From contig NZ_JABVBB010000021.1 of NCBI RefSeq assembly GCF_013346665.1, positions 620,001 through 684,000 of the forward strand: 64,000 bases of DNA, given 5' to 3'. This DNA comes from Sulfitobacter maritimus. Lineage in GTDB: Bacteria; Pseudomonadota; Alphaproteobacteria; Rhodobacterales; Rhodobacteraceae. Shown in pieces: positions 24,984 to 33,864 of this stretch (its first letter is position 1; every line of letters begins with the position of its first letter). A program made the position numbers and the translations under genes. The notes beneath the pieces are model-generated. The model had not been told where the DNA came from. It was given only the letters and a program-made list of their open reading frames with translations, and made no database searches.

Positions 24984-25792
24984 TGGCCGAGTTGCGCGTC
25001 ACCATATTGGGCAGCGGCTCTTCGGGTGGCGTGCCACGGCTGGGGGGGCATTGGGGGGCCTGTGATCCCCATGAGCCCAAGAACAACCGGCGGCGCTGTT
25101 CGATCTTGGTGGAACGGGTGACCGAGAACGGCACGACCACCGTGCTGATCGACACCTCACCAGACATGCGCTGCCAGTTGCTTGATGCGGGCGTGGGGCG
25201 GCTTGACGCGGTGATCTACACCCATTCTCACGCGGACCATGTCCATGGGTTGGACGATCTGCGGATGATCGTCATCAACATGCGCGCACGGCTGCCGGTC
25301 TGGGCGGATGCCCCCACCCGCGCGGCATTGTTGGAACGTTTCGGCTATGCTTTCGTGCAGCCGGAATGGTCCAGCTACCCGCCGATCTTGGACCTGCATG
25401 AGATTACCGGGGATGTCACCATCGACGGTCCCGGCGGGTCCCTGCGCTTTACGCCCTTCACCGTGGCCCACGGCAATATCGACGCGCTTGGTTTCCGCTT
25501 TGAGGATGTCGTCTACCTGCCGGATGTTTCTGACATTCCGCAGGATTGCTGGCCGATGATGGACGGGCTGCGCTGTTGGATCGTCGATGCCCTGCGCCGT
25601 GACCCGCATCCGACCCACAGCCACCTTGCGCAGACCTTGGACTGGATCGACCGGGCAAAGCCCGAGACCGCCGTCCTGACCAATATGCACAACGATTTAG
25701 ATTACCGCACCGTCGCCGCCGAGGTGCCGGATCATATTCAACCGGCCTATGACGGGCTCACTCTGCATTTCCCGATCACTGAAACTTATTAA
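24983..25792 (+). CDS. MBL-fold metallohydrolase (PhnP-like phosphodiesterase)
   Basis: 269-residue metallo-beta-lactamase fold protein. The metal motif THSHADHVHGLDD matches HxHxDH, with further ligands in TVAHGN and LTNMHNDLDY. The opening VTILGSGSSGGVPRLGGHWG is typical of the PhnP-like group that acts on cyclic phosphodiesters. Cotranscribed after the TatD hydrolase; the tmk-holB-tatD-mbl arrangement recurs in alphaproteobacteria. Substrate unproven. Confidence 0.88.
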   Translation: MAELRVTILGSGSSGGVPRLGGHWGACDPHEPKNNRRRCSILVERVTENGTTTVLIDTSPDMRCQLLDAGVGRLDAVIYTHSHADHVHGLDDLRMIVINMRARLPVWADAPTRAALLERFGYAFVQPEWSSYPPILDLHEITGDVTIDGPGGSLRFTPFTVAHGNIDALGFRFEDVVYLPDVSDIPQDCWPMMDGLRCWIVDALRRDPHPTHSHLAQTLDWIDRAKPETAVLTNMHNDLDYRTVAAEVPDHIQPAYDGLTLHFPITETY

Positions 25793-25838
25793 GCGGGTCA
25801 AGCTCGCGCCCCACCACGCCGCTTGAAGGCTCCTTTTC

Positions 25839-26768
25839 GTGCAAACCCTTTTAGATGTCATCCTGCCGGTCTTTCTTGTCATCGGCTTTGGCTATGTTGC
25901 CGTCTGGCGCGGGCTTTTTCCGGTATCTGGCATCGATGGGGTGATGAAATTCACCCAGAATTTCGCCATCCCCTGCCTGCTGTTCCAAGCCATTGCCAAT
26001 ATAGATCTTTCCACCAGCTATGACCCGCGCTTGCTGATCAGTTTCTACGCTGGCGCGGGGCTATGTTTCGCGCTCGGCATTTTTGGTGCGCGGGTGCTGT
26101 TTCGCCGCGATTGGGAGGACAGCGTAGCGATTGGGTTTTGCTGTTTGTTCTCCAACTCGATCCTGCTGGGTCTGCCGATTACCGAACGAGCCTATGGCAG
26201 TGATGCGCTGGCCGGAAACTATGCCATCGTGTCCTTCCACGCGCCCTTTTGCTACGGGCTGGGGATTACTGTCATGGAGTTTGTTCGCAACCGAGGCCAG
26301 TCGCGCCGCATGGTGCTGCGCAATGTCAGCCGTGCGATGTTTCGCAATGCTTTGGTTCTGGCGATCCTTGGCGGTTTTGCGGTGAACCTAAGCGGTCTGC
26401 CGATCCCCGGTGTGGTGGATGATGCGCTGTCGCTGATCGTGCGGGCCGCCCTGCCCGCCGCGCTCTTTGCGCTTGGCGGGGTCTTGTTGCAATACCGCCC
26501 CGAGGGGGACATTAAGGCGATTTTGATGGTCTGTGCGATTGCGCTACTGGTGCATCCCGCATTGGTCTGGACCTTCGGCACAGCATTAGACCTACCGCAG
26601 GCAGCCTTCCGCTCGGGCGTGCTTACCGCAGCGATGGCGCCGGGGTTCAACGCCTATATTTTCGCCAATATGTACGGCCGCGCCCGGCGTGTGGCCGCAA
26701 GCTCGGTGTTGATCGCGACGAGTAGCTCGATCCTGACAGTCTGGCTCTGGCTCTCTGTCCTTGGCTAG
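25839..26768 (+). CDS. AEC family transporter (auxin efflux carrier-like permease)
   Basis: 309-residue membrane protein with about ten hydrophobic segments. The opening IILPVFLVIGFGYVAVWRG-like helix and the pair of half-repeats fit the AEC/BASS fold used for export or import of organic acids. Start is GTG at 25839; no better ATG is in frame. Substrate unknown. Confidence 0.83.
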   Translation: MQTLLDVILPVFLVIGFGYVAVWRGLFPVSGIDGVMKFTQNFAIPCLLFQAIANIDLSTSYDPRLLISFYAGAGLCFALGIFGARVLFRRDWEDSVAIGFCCLFSNSILLGLPITERAYGSDALAGNYAIVSFHAPFCYGLGITVMEFVRNRGQSRRMVLRNVSRAMFRNALVLAILGGFAVNLSGLPIPGVVDDALSLIVRAALPAALFALGGVLLQYRPEGDIKAILMVCAIALLVHPALVWTFGTALDLPQAAFRSGVLTAAMAPGFNAYIFANMYGRARRVAASSVLIATSSSILTVWLWLSVLG

Positions 26769-26906
26769 GTGCTGCGCAATGTCGCCGTTTGGCTACGGCA
26801 GCTTCGGCTGTCAGAATGAGGCGTCGGAACTGAGGCTAAAATCTGCTATACTCCCCATGCAAAGCTGGAACATGCGACGACCACCAAGAAAGGGATTGGT
26901 GCGCAG

Positions 26907-27122
26907 ATGACCGCTCCATTGCCGACGGGTGAAGATCACGCGCAAAAGGAAACACGGGACAAACCGGGCTCTGGCGCGGCTTGGGGATGGCTGTTTATCT
27001 TGTCGCCTTTGCCTTGGATTTTATTGATTTGGTGGCTGCTGCGCCCCGCCGCGGAAGGCGACAGCGCAGACATTCATCCAACGCACCCGCCCCCACAAAA
27101 AGAGGCGTCGCACGGCAGATGA
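26907..27122 (+). CDS. Hypothetical single-pass membrane protein (71 aa)
   Basis: Short frame starting MTAPLPTGEDHAQKE with one strong transmembrane segment (WGWLFILSPLPWILLIWWLL), then RP and a charged tail ending KEASHGR. The helix is very Trp/Leu-rich and topologically sensible (charged on both sides), which favours a real gene. AAGGGATT lies 15 bases upstream of the ATG, a weak ribosome site. No family recognised. Confidence 0.45.
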   Translation: MTAPLPTGEDHAQKETRDKPGSGAAWGWLFILSPLPWILLIWWLLRPAAEGDSADIHPTHPPPQKEASHGR

Positions 27123-27175
27123 CATCGGGCGATGGACCGACAAAATGCAGCGATTACAACGATATAAAAGAAAAG

Positions 27176-27259
27176 TGGTGCGGGTGAAGGGACTCGAACC
27201 CCCACGCCATAGGCGCCAGAACCTAAATCTGGTGCGTCTACCAATTCCGCCACACCCGC
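27176..27259 (-). tRNA. tRNA-Leu (anticodon UAG)
   Basis: On the minus strand, an 84-nt class II tRNA: acceptor GCGGGTG pairs with CACCCGC, discriminator A and encoded CCA. The anticodon arm reads CCAGATTTAGGTTCTGG with TAG. A short variable arm (CGCCTATGGCG) and the T-loop GGTTCGAGTCC complete it. Confidence 0.97.
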
Positions 27260-27394
27260 ACTGTGCCTTGCAAGACACTGGGGCTGATTAGCAAAGACTG
27301 CGGGCAGATGCGAGAGCAAAAAACACAGGACATTAACGTAATCTTCGCCTATGTTGATCGATACCTGAGGCAGGTACATTAGAAAGAGACGCCC

Positions 27395-27916
27395 ATGAAA
27401 CCGAATACGGTCGGGCGCGTAGGCGGCACAGATCGCCATGCGGGCCAGTTTTCCCACTACGCCGCGCTTGATACCGGTTTGGTTCAAGGCGCTATCATAT
27501 TGACGCTCGACGGTGAGATGCCGGTTGAATACCTATCTGTTGGGGATCGGCTGATCACCCGCGATAGCGGCATCGCCAAGATTTGTCATCTGCAACGCAG
27601 CACCCGCAAGGTGCGGCGCATTTCGCTTGCGGCCGGCTCGCTGGGCCACACCCGGCCTGAACGCGACGCGACTTTGGCGGGCGATCAGATGCTGCTCTTG
27701 CGCGACTGGCGTGCGCGTGCGTTGTTTCACTCCGAACGTGCGCTGGTTGCAGCGCGGTCTTTGGTGGATGGCGAATTCATCACCGATCTGGGCGAGGTTG
27801 AGACCACGCTGGTGCAAATCTTCTGCGATGGGCCCCATATCATCTACGCCGATGGGTTGGAGCTTGGCACCGCCGACGCCGCGCGCGCGCGGGGCGACGT
27901 GTTGCACGCGGCCTAG
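27395..27916 (+). CDS. Hint-domain protein lacking the usual N-terminal cysteine
   Basis: 173-residue protein related to the Hint_2 domain common in Rhodobacterales. The Hint opening is recognisable as TLDGEMPVEYLSVGDRLITRDSG, followed by the beta-rich middle with AGDQMLLLRDWRARALF (normally xxxHPxxLxx) and LVQIFCDGPHIIYADGLELG at the end. The cysteine expected just before the T/A-x-DG motif is replaced (VQGAIILTLDG), so classical autoprocessing is unlikely. Convergent with nnrD, overlapping by four bases. Function unknown. Confidence 0.75.
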   Translation: MKPNTVGRVGGTDRHAGQFSHYAALDTGLVQGAIILTLDGEMPVEYLSVGDRLITRDSGIAKICHLQRSTRKVRRISLAAGSLGHTRPERDATLAGDQMLLLRDWRARALFHSERALVAARSLVDGEFITDLGEVETTLVQIFCDGPHIIYADGLELGTADAARARGDVLHAA

Positions 27917-28767
27917 ATACCTAACTGCCGTAGTACCTGCGGTAGCAATTCTGGCAAATCCTCTGCAATCAGACCGGGGCCGTGCTGACGCGCGGCCGCT
28001 GCGTGAAGGTACGTGGCAAGGGCCGCAGCATCCAGCGGTGCGATCCCCCGCGCCAATAGCCCTGTGATAAAACCCGATAAAACATCCCCCGCCCCGGCCG
28101 TCGCCAACCATGGGGTGGCGCGGTCTTCGGTGGCGCAATGGCGCAGCACCTTGCCCTCAGGCGCTGCGATAACGGTCTCCGGGCCTTTGAGCAGCACGAC
28201 ACAGCCGAACCGCATTGCGGCTTGCTGCGTGGCTTCGGCTTTGGCGTTTGGCCGGTCCTGTTCGGCCAAATCCGCCAAATCAGGGGCCAGCCGTGCGAAC
28301 TCTCCGCCATGCGGGGTCAGTACAGCGCCGGAATGGAGTCTGTCGCGCAGCGCAGTATTTTGGGCCAGAATCGTGATGGCATCCGCGTCTAGCACCAGCC
28401 GAGGTGCCCCAAGTGCTGCCGCGACCAGTTCGCTGGCGCGCTCCCCGACGCCCAACCCCGGCCCGAGGCACAGGGCTGAAATGCGACTGTCTTTCAGCAG
28501 ATCGGTTAGAGCCGTGCCATCGGCCACGCGTTGCAGCATTACCGCCGTGATCTGCGTCGCGACCTCTAATTGCGCGGCTGGCGGCACGCCGAGGGTAACT
28601 GCTCCCGCGCCAATCCTCAGCGCACCCCGCGCTGCCAGTCGCGCCGCCCCGGTCCGTCCCGGCCCGCCGGTCAGCACCAGAGCGTGACCATGGTCGTATT
28701 TATGCCCGGCCCCCTTGCGCAGCAAAGACAGGTCAAGGGTGTCTGCGGTAATCTGTGAAATATCCAT
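27913..28767 (-). CDS. nnrD: ADP/ATP-dependent NAD(P)H-hydrate dehydratase (stand-alone)
   Basis: Repairs hydrated NAD(P)H. The 284-residue ribokinase-fold protein has the YDHGHALVLTGGPGRTGAAR opening, LGPGLG, LDADAI, LTPHGGEFARL, LLKGPETVIAAP and the phosphate-binding TAGAGDVLSGFITGLLA. Many bacteria fuse this to the YjeF epimerase domain; here no epimerase part precedes it, so the epimerase must be elsewhere if present. Divergent from glnB. Confidence 0.9.
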   Translation of the reverse strand: MDISQITADTLDLSLLRKGAGHKYDHGHALVLTGGPGRTGAARLAARGALRIGAGAVTLGVPPAAQLEVATQITAVMLQRVADGTALTDLLKDSRISALCLGPGLGVGERASELVAAALGAPRLVLDADAITILAQNTALRDRLHSGAVLTPHGGEFARLAPDLADLAEQDRPNAKAEATQQAAMRFGCVVLLKGPETVIAAPEGKVLRHCATEDRATPWLATAGAGDVLSGFITGLLARGIAPLDAAALATYLHAAAARQHGPGLIAEDLPELLPQVLRQLGI

Positions 28768-28835
28768 AGCCCAGACCTAGTGAGCTTGGCAGAAAGGACC
28801 AGCCCGCCAGCCGGGCCATATTTCACTTCTGCCTA

Positions 28836-28861
28836 TTTTTTGTGCACCACCGCGCAAAAAA
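28836..28861. repeat. Inverted repeat in the nnrD-glnB intergenic region
   Basis: Arms TTTTTTGTGC (28836-28845) and GCGCAAAAAA (28852-28861) pair at nine of ten positions around ACCACC. The core TGCACCACCGCGCA resembles half of an NtrC enhancer (GCACC...GGTGC) but the second half-site does not match well. It lies about 125 bases upstream of glnB, so a nitrogen-control site is possible but not shown. Confidence 0.3.
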
Positions 28862-28959
28862 CAGACGGCGCTTGGCAAACCGAAACTTCGCCCCATCTTT
28901 CCCCCTGCCCCGCGCTGGACCTAGCTGCGGGGGAATGAGATGTCTAAGCCAACGCCTAA

Positions 28960-29325
<366 letters not shown>

Positions 29326-29375
29326 CTCGCCCCTTTCGGTGCGAGCAGAGACACGACCCAAAAAGGACCATAAAA

Positions 29376-30782
29376 ATGAACAATCAGGAATTCCTGAGCA
29401 AAGTTAAGGATGAAGGCATCGAATATGTCGACATCCGTTTCACCGACACCCGCGGCACGTTGCAGCACGTGACGATTGTTTCCGATCTGGTTGATGAGGA
29501 CTTCCTCGAAGAAGGCTTCATGTTCGACGGCTCTTCCATCGCTGGTTGGAAAAGCATCGAAGCCTCCGACATGAAACTGATGCCCGATGTCAGCACCGCC
29601 TATGTTGATCCCTTTTACGCGGAAACAACGATCTGCGTGCATTGCTCTATCGTTGAGCCCGACACCGGTGAGCCCTATGAGCGCGACCCGCGTGGCACCG
29701 CCGAAAAAGCCGAGGCCTACCTGAAATCAAGCGGCATTGGCGATCAGGCTTTCTTTGGTCCTGAGGCTGAATTCTTTATCTTTGATGACGTGAAATTCTC
29801 CAACAAAGTCAACAAAGTGTCTTACGAAGTTGATGCTTCTGACGGGTCGTGGAACACGGACACCGACTATGAGATGGGCAATATGGGTCACCGTCCGGGT
29901 CTGAAGGGCGGCTATTTCCCGGTCAACCCGGTGGATGAGGCGCAAGACCTGCGGGCCGAAATGCTTTCCACCATGAAACGCCTTGGCATGAAGGTGGACA
30001 AACACCACCACGAGGTTGGCTCCTGTCAGCATGAACTCGGCCTGATCTTTGGCGGTCTGACCGAGCAGGCGGACGAGCAGCAGAAGTACAAATACGTCGT
30101 GCATAACGTGGCCCATGCCTATGGCAAAACCGCGACCTTCATGCCCAAGCCGATCTATGGCGACAACGGCTCTGGCATGCATGTCAACATGTCGATCTGG
30201 AAAGACAACAAGCCGCTTTTTGCAGGCGACAAATACGCGGACCTGAGCCAAGAGGCGCTGTGGTTTATTGGCGGCATTCTCAAACATTCCAAATCGCTCA
30301 ACGCCTTCACCAACCCCACCACCAACAGCTACAAGCGTTTGGTGCCGGGTTTTGAAGCCCCCGTTCTGCGGGCCTATTCGGCCCGTAACCGGTCGGGCTG
30401 TGTGCGTATTCCATGGACGGAAAGCCCCAAGGCAAAGCGTGTCGAGGCGCGTTTCCCCGATCCAGCAGCGAACCCCTATCTGGCGTTCTCGGCCCTGCTA
30501 ATGGCCGGTCTTGACGGGATCAAGAACAAGATCGACCCCGGTGAGGCGATGGACAAGAACCTCTATGATCTGCCCGCCGAAGAGTTGGAGAACATCCCCA
30601 CCGTTGCCCACTCCCTGCGCGAAGCGTTGGAAGAATTGAGCGGTGACATGGACTACCTGCTCGCCGGTGATGTCTTTACCCGCGACCAGATCGAGGGATA
30701 CATCGCGCTGAAGATGGAGGAGGTCGTCAAATACGAGACCACACCGCATCCGGTTGAGTTTGGCATGTACTATAGCTGCTGA
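29376..30782 (+). CDS. glnA: Type I glutamine synthetase
   Basis: Makes glutamine from glutamate and ammonia; dodecameric cytosolic enzyme. The 468-residue protein has the [17 protein letters not shown] motif, [14 protein letters not shown], the ATP-binding [18 protein letters not shown] and the adenylylation tyrosine Y397 in [10 protein letters not shown]. The latter matches position 397 of enteric GlnA and implies GlnE control. Follows glnB and is closed by a strong terminator. Confidence 0.97.
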   Translation: MNNQEFLSKVKDEGIEYVDIRFTDTRGTLQHVTIVSDLVDEDFLEEGFMFDGSSIAGWKSIEASDMKLMPDVSTAYVDPFYAETTICVHCSIVEPDTGEPYERDPRGTAEKAEAYLKSSGIGDQAFFGPEAEFFIFDDVKFSNKVNKVSYEVDASDGSWNTDTDYEMGNMGHRPGLKGGYFPVNPVDEAQDLRAEMLSTMKRLGMKVDKHHHEVGSCQHELGLIFGGLTEQADEQQKYKYVVHNVAHAYGKTATFMPKPIYGDNGSGMHVNMSIWKDNKPLFAGDKYADLSQEALWFIGGILKHSKSLNAFTNPTTNSYKRLVPGFEAPVLRAYSARNRSGCVRIPWTESPKAKRVEARFPDPAANPYLAFSALLMAGLDGIKNKIDPGEAMDKNLYDLPAEELENIPTVAHSLREALEELSGDMDYLLAGDVFTRDQIEGYIALKMEEVVKYETTPHPVEFGMYYSC

Positions 30783-30822
30783 TCCCGCGCCGAGCTTCGG
30801 CTTGGCTGGTTGAGACAGATCG

Positions 30823-30852
30823 AAAGGGCGTGGCACTGGCCGCGCCCTTTTT
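30823..30852 (+). terminator. Rho-independent terminator after glnA
   Basis: Stem AAAGGGCG (30823-30830) pairs with CGCCCTTT (30843-30850), and the run of T continues to 30852. It lies 41 bases after the glnA stop. Confidence 0.8.
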
Positions 30853-30882
30853 GCTTTCTCACTCCTCCAATTGCCAACCCGC

Positions 30883-30907
30883 GGAACAGAGGGCGGAATT
30901 CAGCGTT
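30883..30907 (+). promoter_or_regulatory. EcfG-type general stress promoter of exoD
   Basis: GGAAC (30883-30887), 16 bases, then CGTT (30904-30907) fits the alphaproteobacterial ECF15/EcfG consensus GGAAC-N16/17-CGTT exactly. The exoD start follows 21 bases after the -10 element. The same motif and spacing recur at 33055. Confidence 0.7.
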
Positions 30908-30928
30908 GGCTCTGCGGGAGTAGAGCAT

Positions 30929-31528
30929 ATGAATGATGATACCGGTGCGCTGACCGAGGTTATTGAAGAGTTAAAAGAAGCCTCGGAAGGCCAGAACCGG
31001 GTGAAGGTCGGCGCCTTGGTCGACGCGCTTGACGAACGCGGCTACGGGCCTGCGTTGGCCGTGCTTCCCCTGACCGAACTCACCCCTGTGGGCGGCGTGC
31101 CGGGTTATCCGACCCTGCTGGCTTTGACCTTGGCGACGATCGTGATCCGGCTTTTGCTGGGGTATGAGCATTTTTGGCTACCCAATTGGCTGCGGCGACG
31201 TACGCTTAAGTCAGATCATGTGATCAAGGCTGTCGAGTGGCTGAAACCGGTCTCAAATTGGATCGATAGCAAGTTGCACAAGCGTCTGGCCCCCATTGCC
31301 GGACGTATGGGCCAGCGCATCGCCTGTTTCGTCATTCTGGGCATTCTTTTGATTGTGCCACCTTTGGAGTTCGTGCCTTTTGCCACCTCCGCGCCCATGA
31401 TTGCTGTTTCGATTTTCGGGTTGGGTCTGCTCTACCGCGATGGGTTGTTGATGCTGCTGGGCTTTGTCGGAGCGGCTGCGGCGGTTTGGTTTGGTCTGTC
31501 GATGTATCTGGGTACGGGGACCGGATAG
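30929..31528 (+). CDS. exoD: ExoD family exopolysaccharide synthesis/stress membrane protein
   Basis: 199-residue membrane protein. The soluble N-terminus (ALTEVIEELKEASEGQNRVK, ALVDALDERGYGPAL) and the following helices with PTLLALTLATIVIRLLLGY match the ExoD family, named for a Sinorhizobium gene affecting exopolysaccharide and alkaline tolerance. ATG at 30929 has GGGAG upstream and lies just below an EcfG-type promoter; the frame extends to 30830 but those codons overlap the glnA terminator. Molecular role unknown. Confidence 0.85.
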   Translation: MNDDTGALTEVIEELKEASEGQNRVKVGALVDALDERGYGPALAVLPLTELTPVGGVPGYPTLLALTLATIVIRLLLGYEHFWLPNWLRRRTLKSDHVIKAVEWLKPVSNWIDSKLHKRLAPIAGRMGQRIACFVILGILLIVPPLEFVPFATSAPMIAVSIFGLGLLYRDGLLMLLGFVGAAAAVWFGLSMYLGTGTG

Positions 31529-31652
31529 CCGCCTCTGCCCCGCATTTTTTTCGCGATACCGCGTCGCAGCCACGGGTTTGCCACGAATTGGCCACATCTG
31601 CTCGGCACATTGGACGCCTGACGCAAACCCTTTAGCCCTTGGACCGCCCTTC

Positions 31653-31880
31653 ATGCCGATATCGACCACCACATTCCAAGAACGCGTCACGCGGATCGAA
31701 AAGCGGGCGCGCAAGGCGCGGCGCCGCAGCGGTCACGCAGGCTCGCGGGCGGGTGGCTTTGTGGTGCTGGTGAGCATGAGCATGTTGGTGGGGGGCGCGG
31801 CCCTCGCTTGGGATGGCAATACACCAGCCTATGAATGGGCCATGCCGGGGCTTGAATGGGCGCTTGCAATGCTGCGCTAA
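31653..31880 (+). CDS. Hypothetical small membrane protein (75 aa)
   Basis: Starts MPISTTTFQERVTRIEKRAR: a basic, helical N-terminus rich in Arg/Lys is followed by one transmembrane segment (GGFVVLVSMSMLVGGAALAW) and a short Trp/Glu-containing tail. The positive-inside pattern supports a real single-pass protein. No strong ribosome site (weak GGACC). No family recognised. Confidence 0.45.
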   Translation: MPISTTTFQERVTRIEKRARKARRRSGHAGSRAGGFVVLVSMSMLVGGAALAWDGNTPAYEWAMPGLEWALAMLR

Positions 31881-31984
31881 GCCCCCGCTGGCAAAGAATT
31901 ATGCACCATTCCTACAACTTCGTTTGAACCTTTGCGCGAGCGGGCTAACCTGTTGGCGGTACAGTAACGCAGAGGGTCAGAACC

Positions 31985-32785
31985 ATGCTAAGAACTTTCT
32001 TTACCACCACCGCGGCCATCTGCGCCTTTGCAGCCGGTCCCGCGCTTGCCGCGCAATGTGGCAACAACGCGAATGGCTTCGATCAGTGGAAGAACGCTTT
32101 CGCTCAGGAAGCCCGCGCCGCAGGTGTTGGTCAACGGGGGCTGAACGCGCTTGCAAATGCGCGCTATGCGAACGGAACGATTGCGGCTGACCGTAATCAG
32201 AAGTCGTTCAAATACTCCCTGTCGAAATTTATGCAGGTGCGCGGTGCTGACACGATTGTAGCCCAAGGACGCAAGCGCAAAGCCCGCAATGCCGGTTTCT
32301 ACCAGTCTCTCGAGCAGCGCTTTGGCGTGCCAGCAGGCGTATTGCTGGCAATCCACGGTATGGAAACCGGGTTTGGCGGCTTTATGGGCGACAGTTCCGT
32401 TGTCTCGGCGATCACCACATTGGCCTATGACTGCCGCCGCTCTGATTTCTTTGTGCCACATGCCATTGGTGCGCTGAAACTAGTGGACCGAGGGGCCATC
32501 ACGCCCAATACCAAAGGCGCCAAACATGGTGAGCTTGGCCATACGCAATTCCTCCCCGGCAACGCGCTACGCTATGGTGTGGACGGCAATGGGGATGGGC
32601 GCGTTGATTTCTATAGCGAAGCCGACGCCCTCGCCTCAACCGCCAACTTCCTGCGTCAGAAAGGCTGGCAACCCGGTGCGGGGTATCAAGAAGGCCAACC
32701 CAATTTCCGCGTGATCCAACAGTGGAACGCGGCAGGCGTTTATCAAAAAGCCATCGCGATCATGGCATCGCGTATCGACGGCTAA
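31985..32785 (+). CDS. Lytic murein transglycosylase (MltB/SLT_2-like)
   Basis: Cleaves peptidoglycan glycan strands in the periplasm. The 266-residue protein has a signal peptide (cleavage near ALA-AQC), the catalytic glutamate in IHGMETGFG, GELGHTQFLPGNALRYGVDG and a C-terminal ALASTANFLRQKGWQPG segment, all typical of the MltB-type family. Shorter than E. coli MltB (about 360), lacking its lipoprotein N-terminus. Confidence 0.88.
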   Translation: MLRTFFTTTAAICAFAAGPALAAQCGNNANGFDQWKNAFAQEARAAGVGQRGLNALANARYANGTIAADRNQKSFKYSLSKFMQVRGADTIVAQGRKRKARNAGFYQSLEQRFGVPAGVLLAIHGMETGFGGFMGDSSVVSAITTLAYDCRRSDFFVPHAIGALKLVDRGAITPNTKGAKHGELGHTQFLPGNALRYGVDGNGDGRVDFYSEADALASTANFLRQKGWQPGAGYQEGQPNFRVIQQWNAAGVYQKAIAIMASRIDG

Positions 32786-32791
32786 AACCTA

Positions 32792-32819
32792 CGCGCGCGC
32801 TGGCACCCCGGCGCGCGCG
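32792..32819 (+). terminator. GC-rich hairpin after the lytic transglycosylase gene
   Basis: CGCGCGCGC (32792-32800) pairs with GCGCGCGCG (32811-32819) around a ten-base loop, seven bases after the stop codon. Only a short T-run follows, so it may be an imperfect terminator or a 3' stabilising stem. Confidence 0.55.
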
Positions 32820-33054
32820 ACCCCTTTAGGCGCATGACGATGAAGCGGCGAAAATCAGCACGCGTTCATCGCCGCTGAGCTGATCTAGTCTACATCAGCC
32901 GCGACCGGCCACGCCTGCCCCCCTTCAGCAAAACAAGAGACCACCGCGTCGCGTTCGGAGCGTTTTTCTGAACGGGAAACGCCGATTATCTGCATGAAAT
33001 CTCAGCGCAAAATGATGGGTCCGACGGTTTATTTCTACATTCGTACCAACAGGC

Positions 33055-33079
33055 GGAACCGCCTGCACGGTCAATCGTT
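33055..33079 (+). promoter_or_regulatory. EcfG-type general stress promoter of the microprotein/DUF3618 operon
   Basis: GGAAC (33055-33059), 16 bases, CGTT (33076-33079) fits the EcfG consensus exactly. The first start codon of the operon follows 43 bases after the -10 element. Products downstream are of kinds commonly found in alphaproteobacterial general-stress regulons. Confidence 0.75.
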
Positions 33080-33121
33080 GGGTCGTAGAGAAAGCAATAG
33101 CAATTTCGAACGGAGGGACCC

Positions 33122-33190
33122 ATGCACGGAATTTTCTACCTCATCGGCCTGATCGTGGTCGTTCTCGCGATCCTGAATCTCGTCTTTTGA
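33122..33190 (+). CDS. 22-residue hydrophobic membrane microprotein
   Basis: The frame encodes MHGIFYLIGLIVVVLAILNL ending VF, almost entirely one transmembrane helix. A strong ribosome site GGAGGGACCC precedes the ATG, and the frame sits directly below an EcfG-type promoter. Its stop is 14 bases before the next gene, whose AAGGAGGT site overlaps the interval. Similar tiny membrane peptides of the form GLIVVVLAIL are common in alphaproteobacteria. Function unknown; perhaps a partner of the membrane-anchored proteins downstream. Confidence 0.75.
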   Translation: MHGIFYLIGLIVVVLAILNLVF

Positions 33191-33204
33191 ACAAGGAGGT
33201 CAAC

Positions 33205-33864
33205 ATGCCTGATAACACAACAACCCCTAACACGCAAAGCGGCTCGGTAAAAGAGCAAGCTGGCGCCGCCAAGGACAAGGCTGCGGCCGCTGCAAGCAGT
33301 GCTGCCGAATCCGCAAAATCTCAAGCGCGCGACGTGGCCGACACTCTGTCGAATGAAGCCACAAACTACGCTTACCAAGCCCGCGATACCGCCGCGGATG
33401 AAGTAAAAGGCGTGGCGTCTGCCCTGCGCACTGCTGCCGATGAATTGCGCAGCGGATCGCCGCAAGAGCGCAGCTTTAGCCAGTTGGCCGATGGTCTTGC
33501 TGACGTGTCGGAATCGATGCGCGACAAGGATCTGCGCGAGATGGTTGATGACCTGAATGGTTTTGCCAAACGCAACCCGATGGTCTTCCTCGGTGGGGCC
33601 GCTCTGCTGGGCTTTGTCGCCACCCGCTTTGCCAAAGCGTCGAGCGAGACACCGCGTGGCGGTTCCGGCAGCGGCACCTCTGGCGTTGAATATGACGACG
33701 ACGACCGTATCGACCGTCCGATGACCGGTACCGGGCCACGTCCAGCGTCGAACGCGCCCAGCACAGCATCCAGCGCGACGTCCAGCACCGCACCCAGCAC
33801 TGTGCCAAGCCGTGCCACCGCCACCCCAGCTTCCCCAACTGTCGTCACGGGAGATAAGTCATGA
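33205..33864 (+). CDS. LEA-like/ElaB-YqjD-type membrane-anchored stress protein
   Basis: 219-residue protein. The N-terminal ~120 residues are Ala/Lys/Glu/Ser-rich amphipathic helix (KEQAGAAKDKAAAAASSAAE) as in late-embryogenesis-abundant or apolipoprotein-like stress proteins. One hydrophobic segment follows after KRNPMVFLGGAALLGFVATRF, similar to the C-terminal anchor of YqjD-type proteins, and then a disordered Ser/Thr/Pro tail. ATG at 33205 has AAGGAGGT at optimal spacing; an upstream frame start at 33187 is not used. Overlaps the next gene by four bases. Precise function unknown. Confidence 0.75.
   Translation: MPDNTTTPNTQSGSVKEQAGAAKDKAAAAASSAAESAKSQARDVADTLSNEATNYAYQARDTAADEVKGVASALRTAADELRSGSPQERSFSQLADGLADVSESMRDKDLREMVDDLNGFAKRNPMVFLGGAALLGFVATRFAKASSETPRGGSGSGTSGVEYDDDDRIDRPMTGTGPRPASNAPSTASSATSSTAPSTVPSRATATPASPTVVTGDKS

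Larger units (their letters stand above)
32786..33121. other. Intergenic region with terminator-like hairpin and stress promoter
   Basis: About 335 bases without a gene. It holds the hairpin at 32792-32819 and the EcfG-type promoter at 33055-33079 described separately; no other coding signal is seen. Confidence 0.6.

Noticed and set aside
28836-28861. NtrC enhancer or sigma-54 promoter for glnB-glnA
   Set aside because: Only one half-site resembles NtrC and no GG-N10-GC -24/-12 pair with correct spacing was found; kept only as an inverted repeat.
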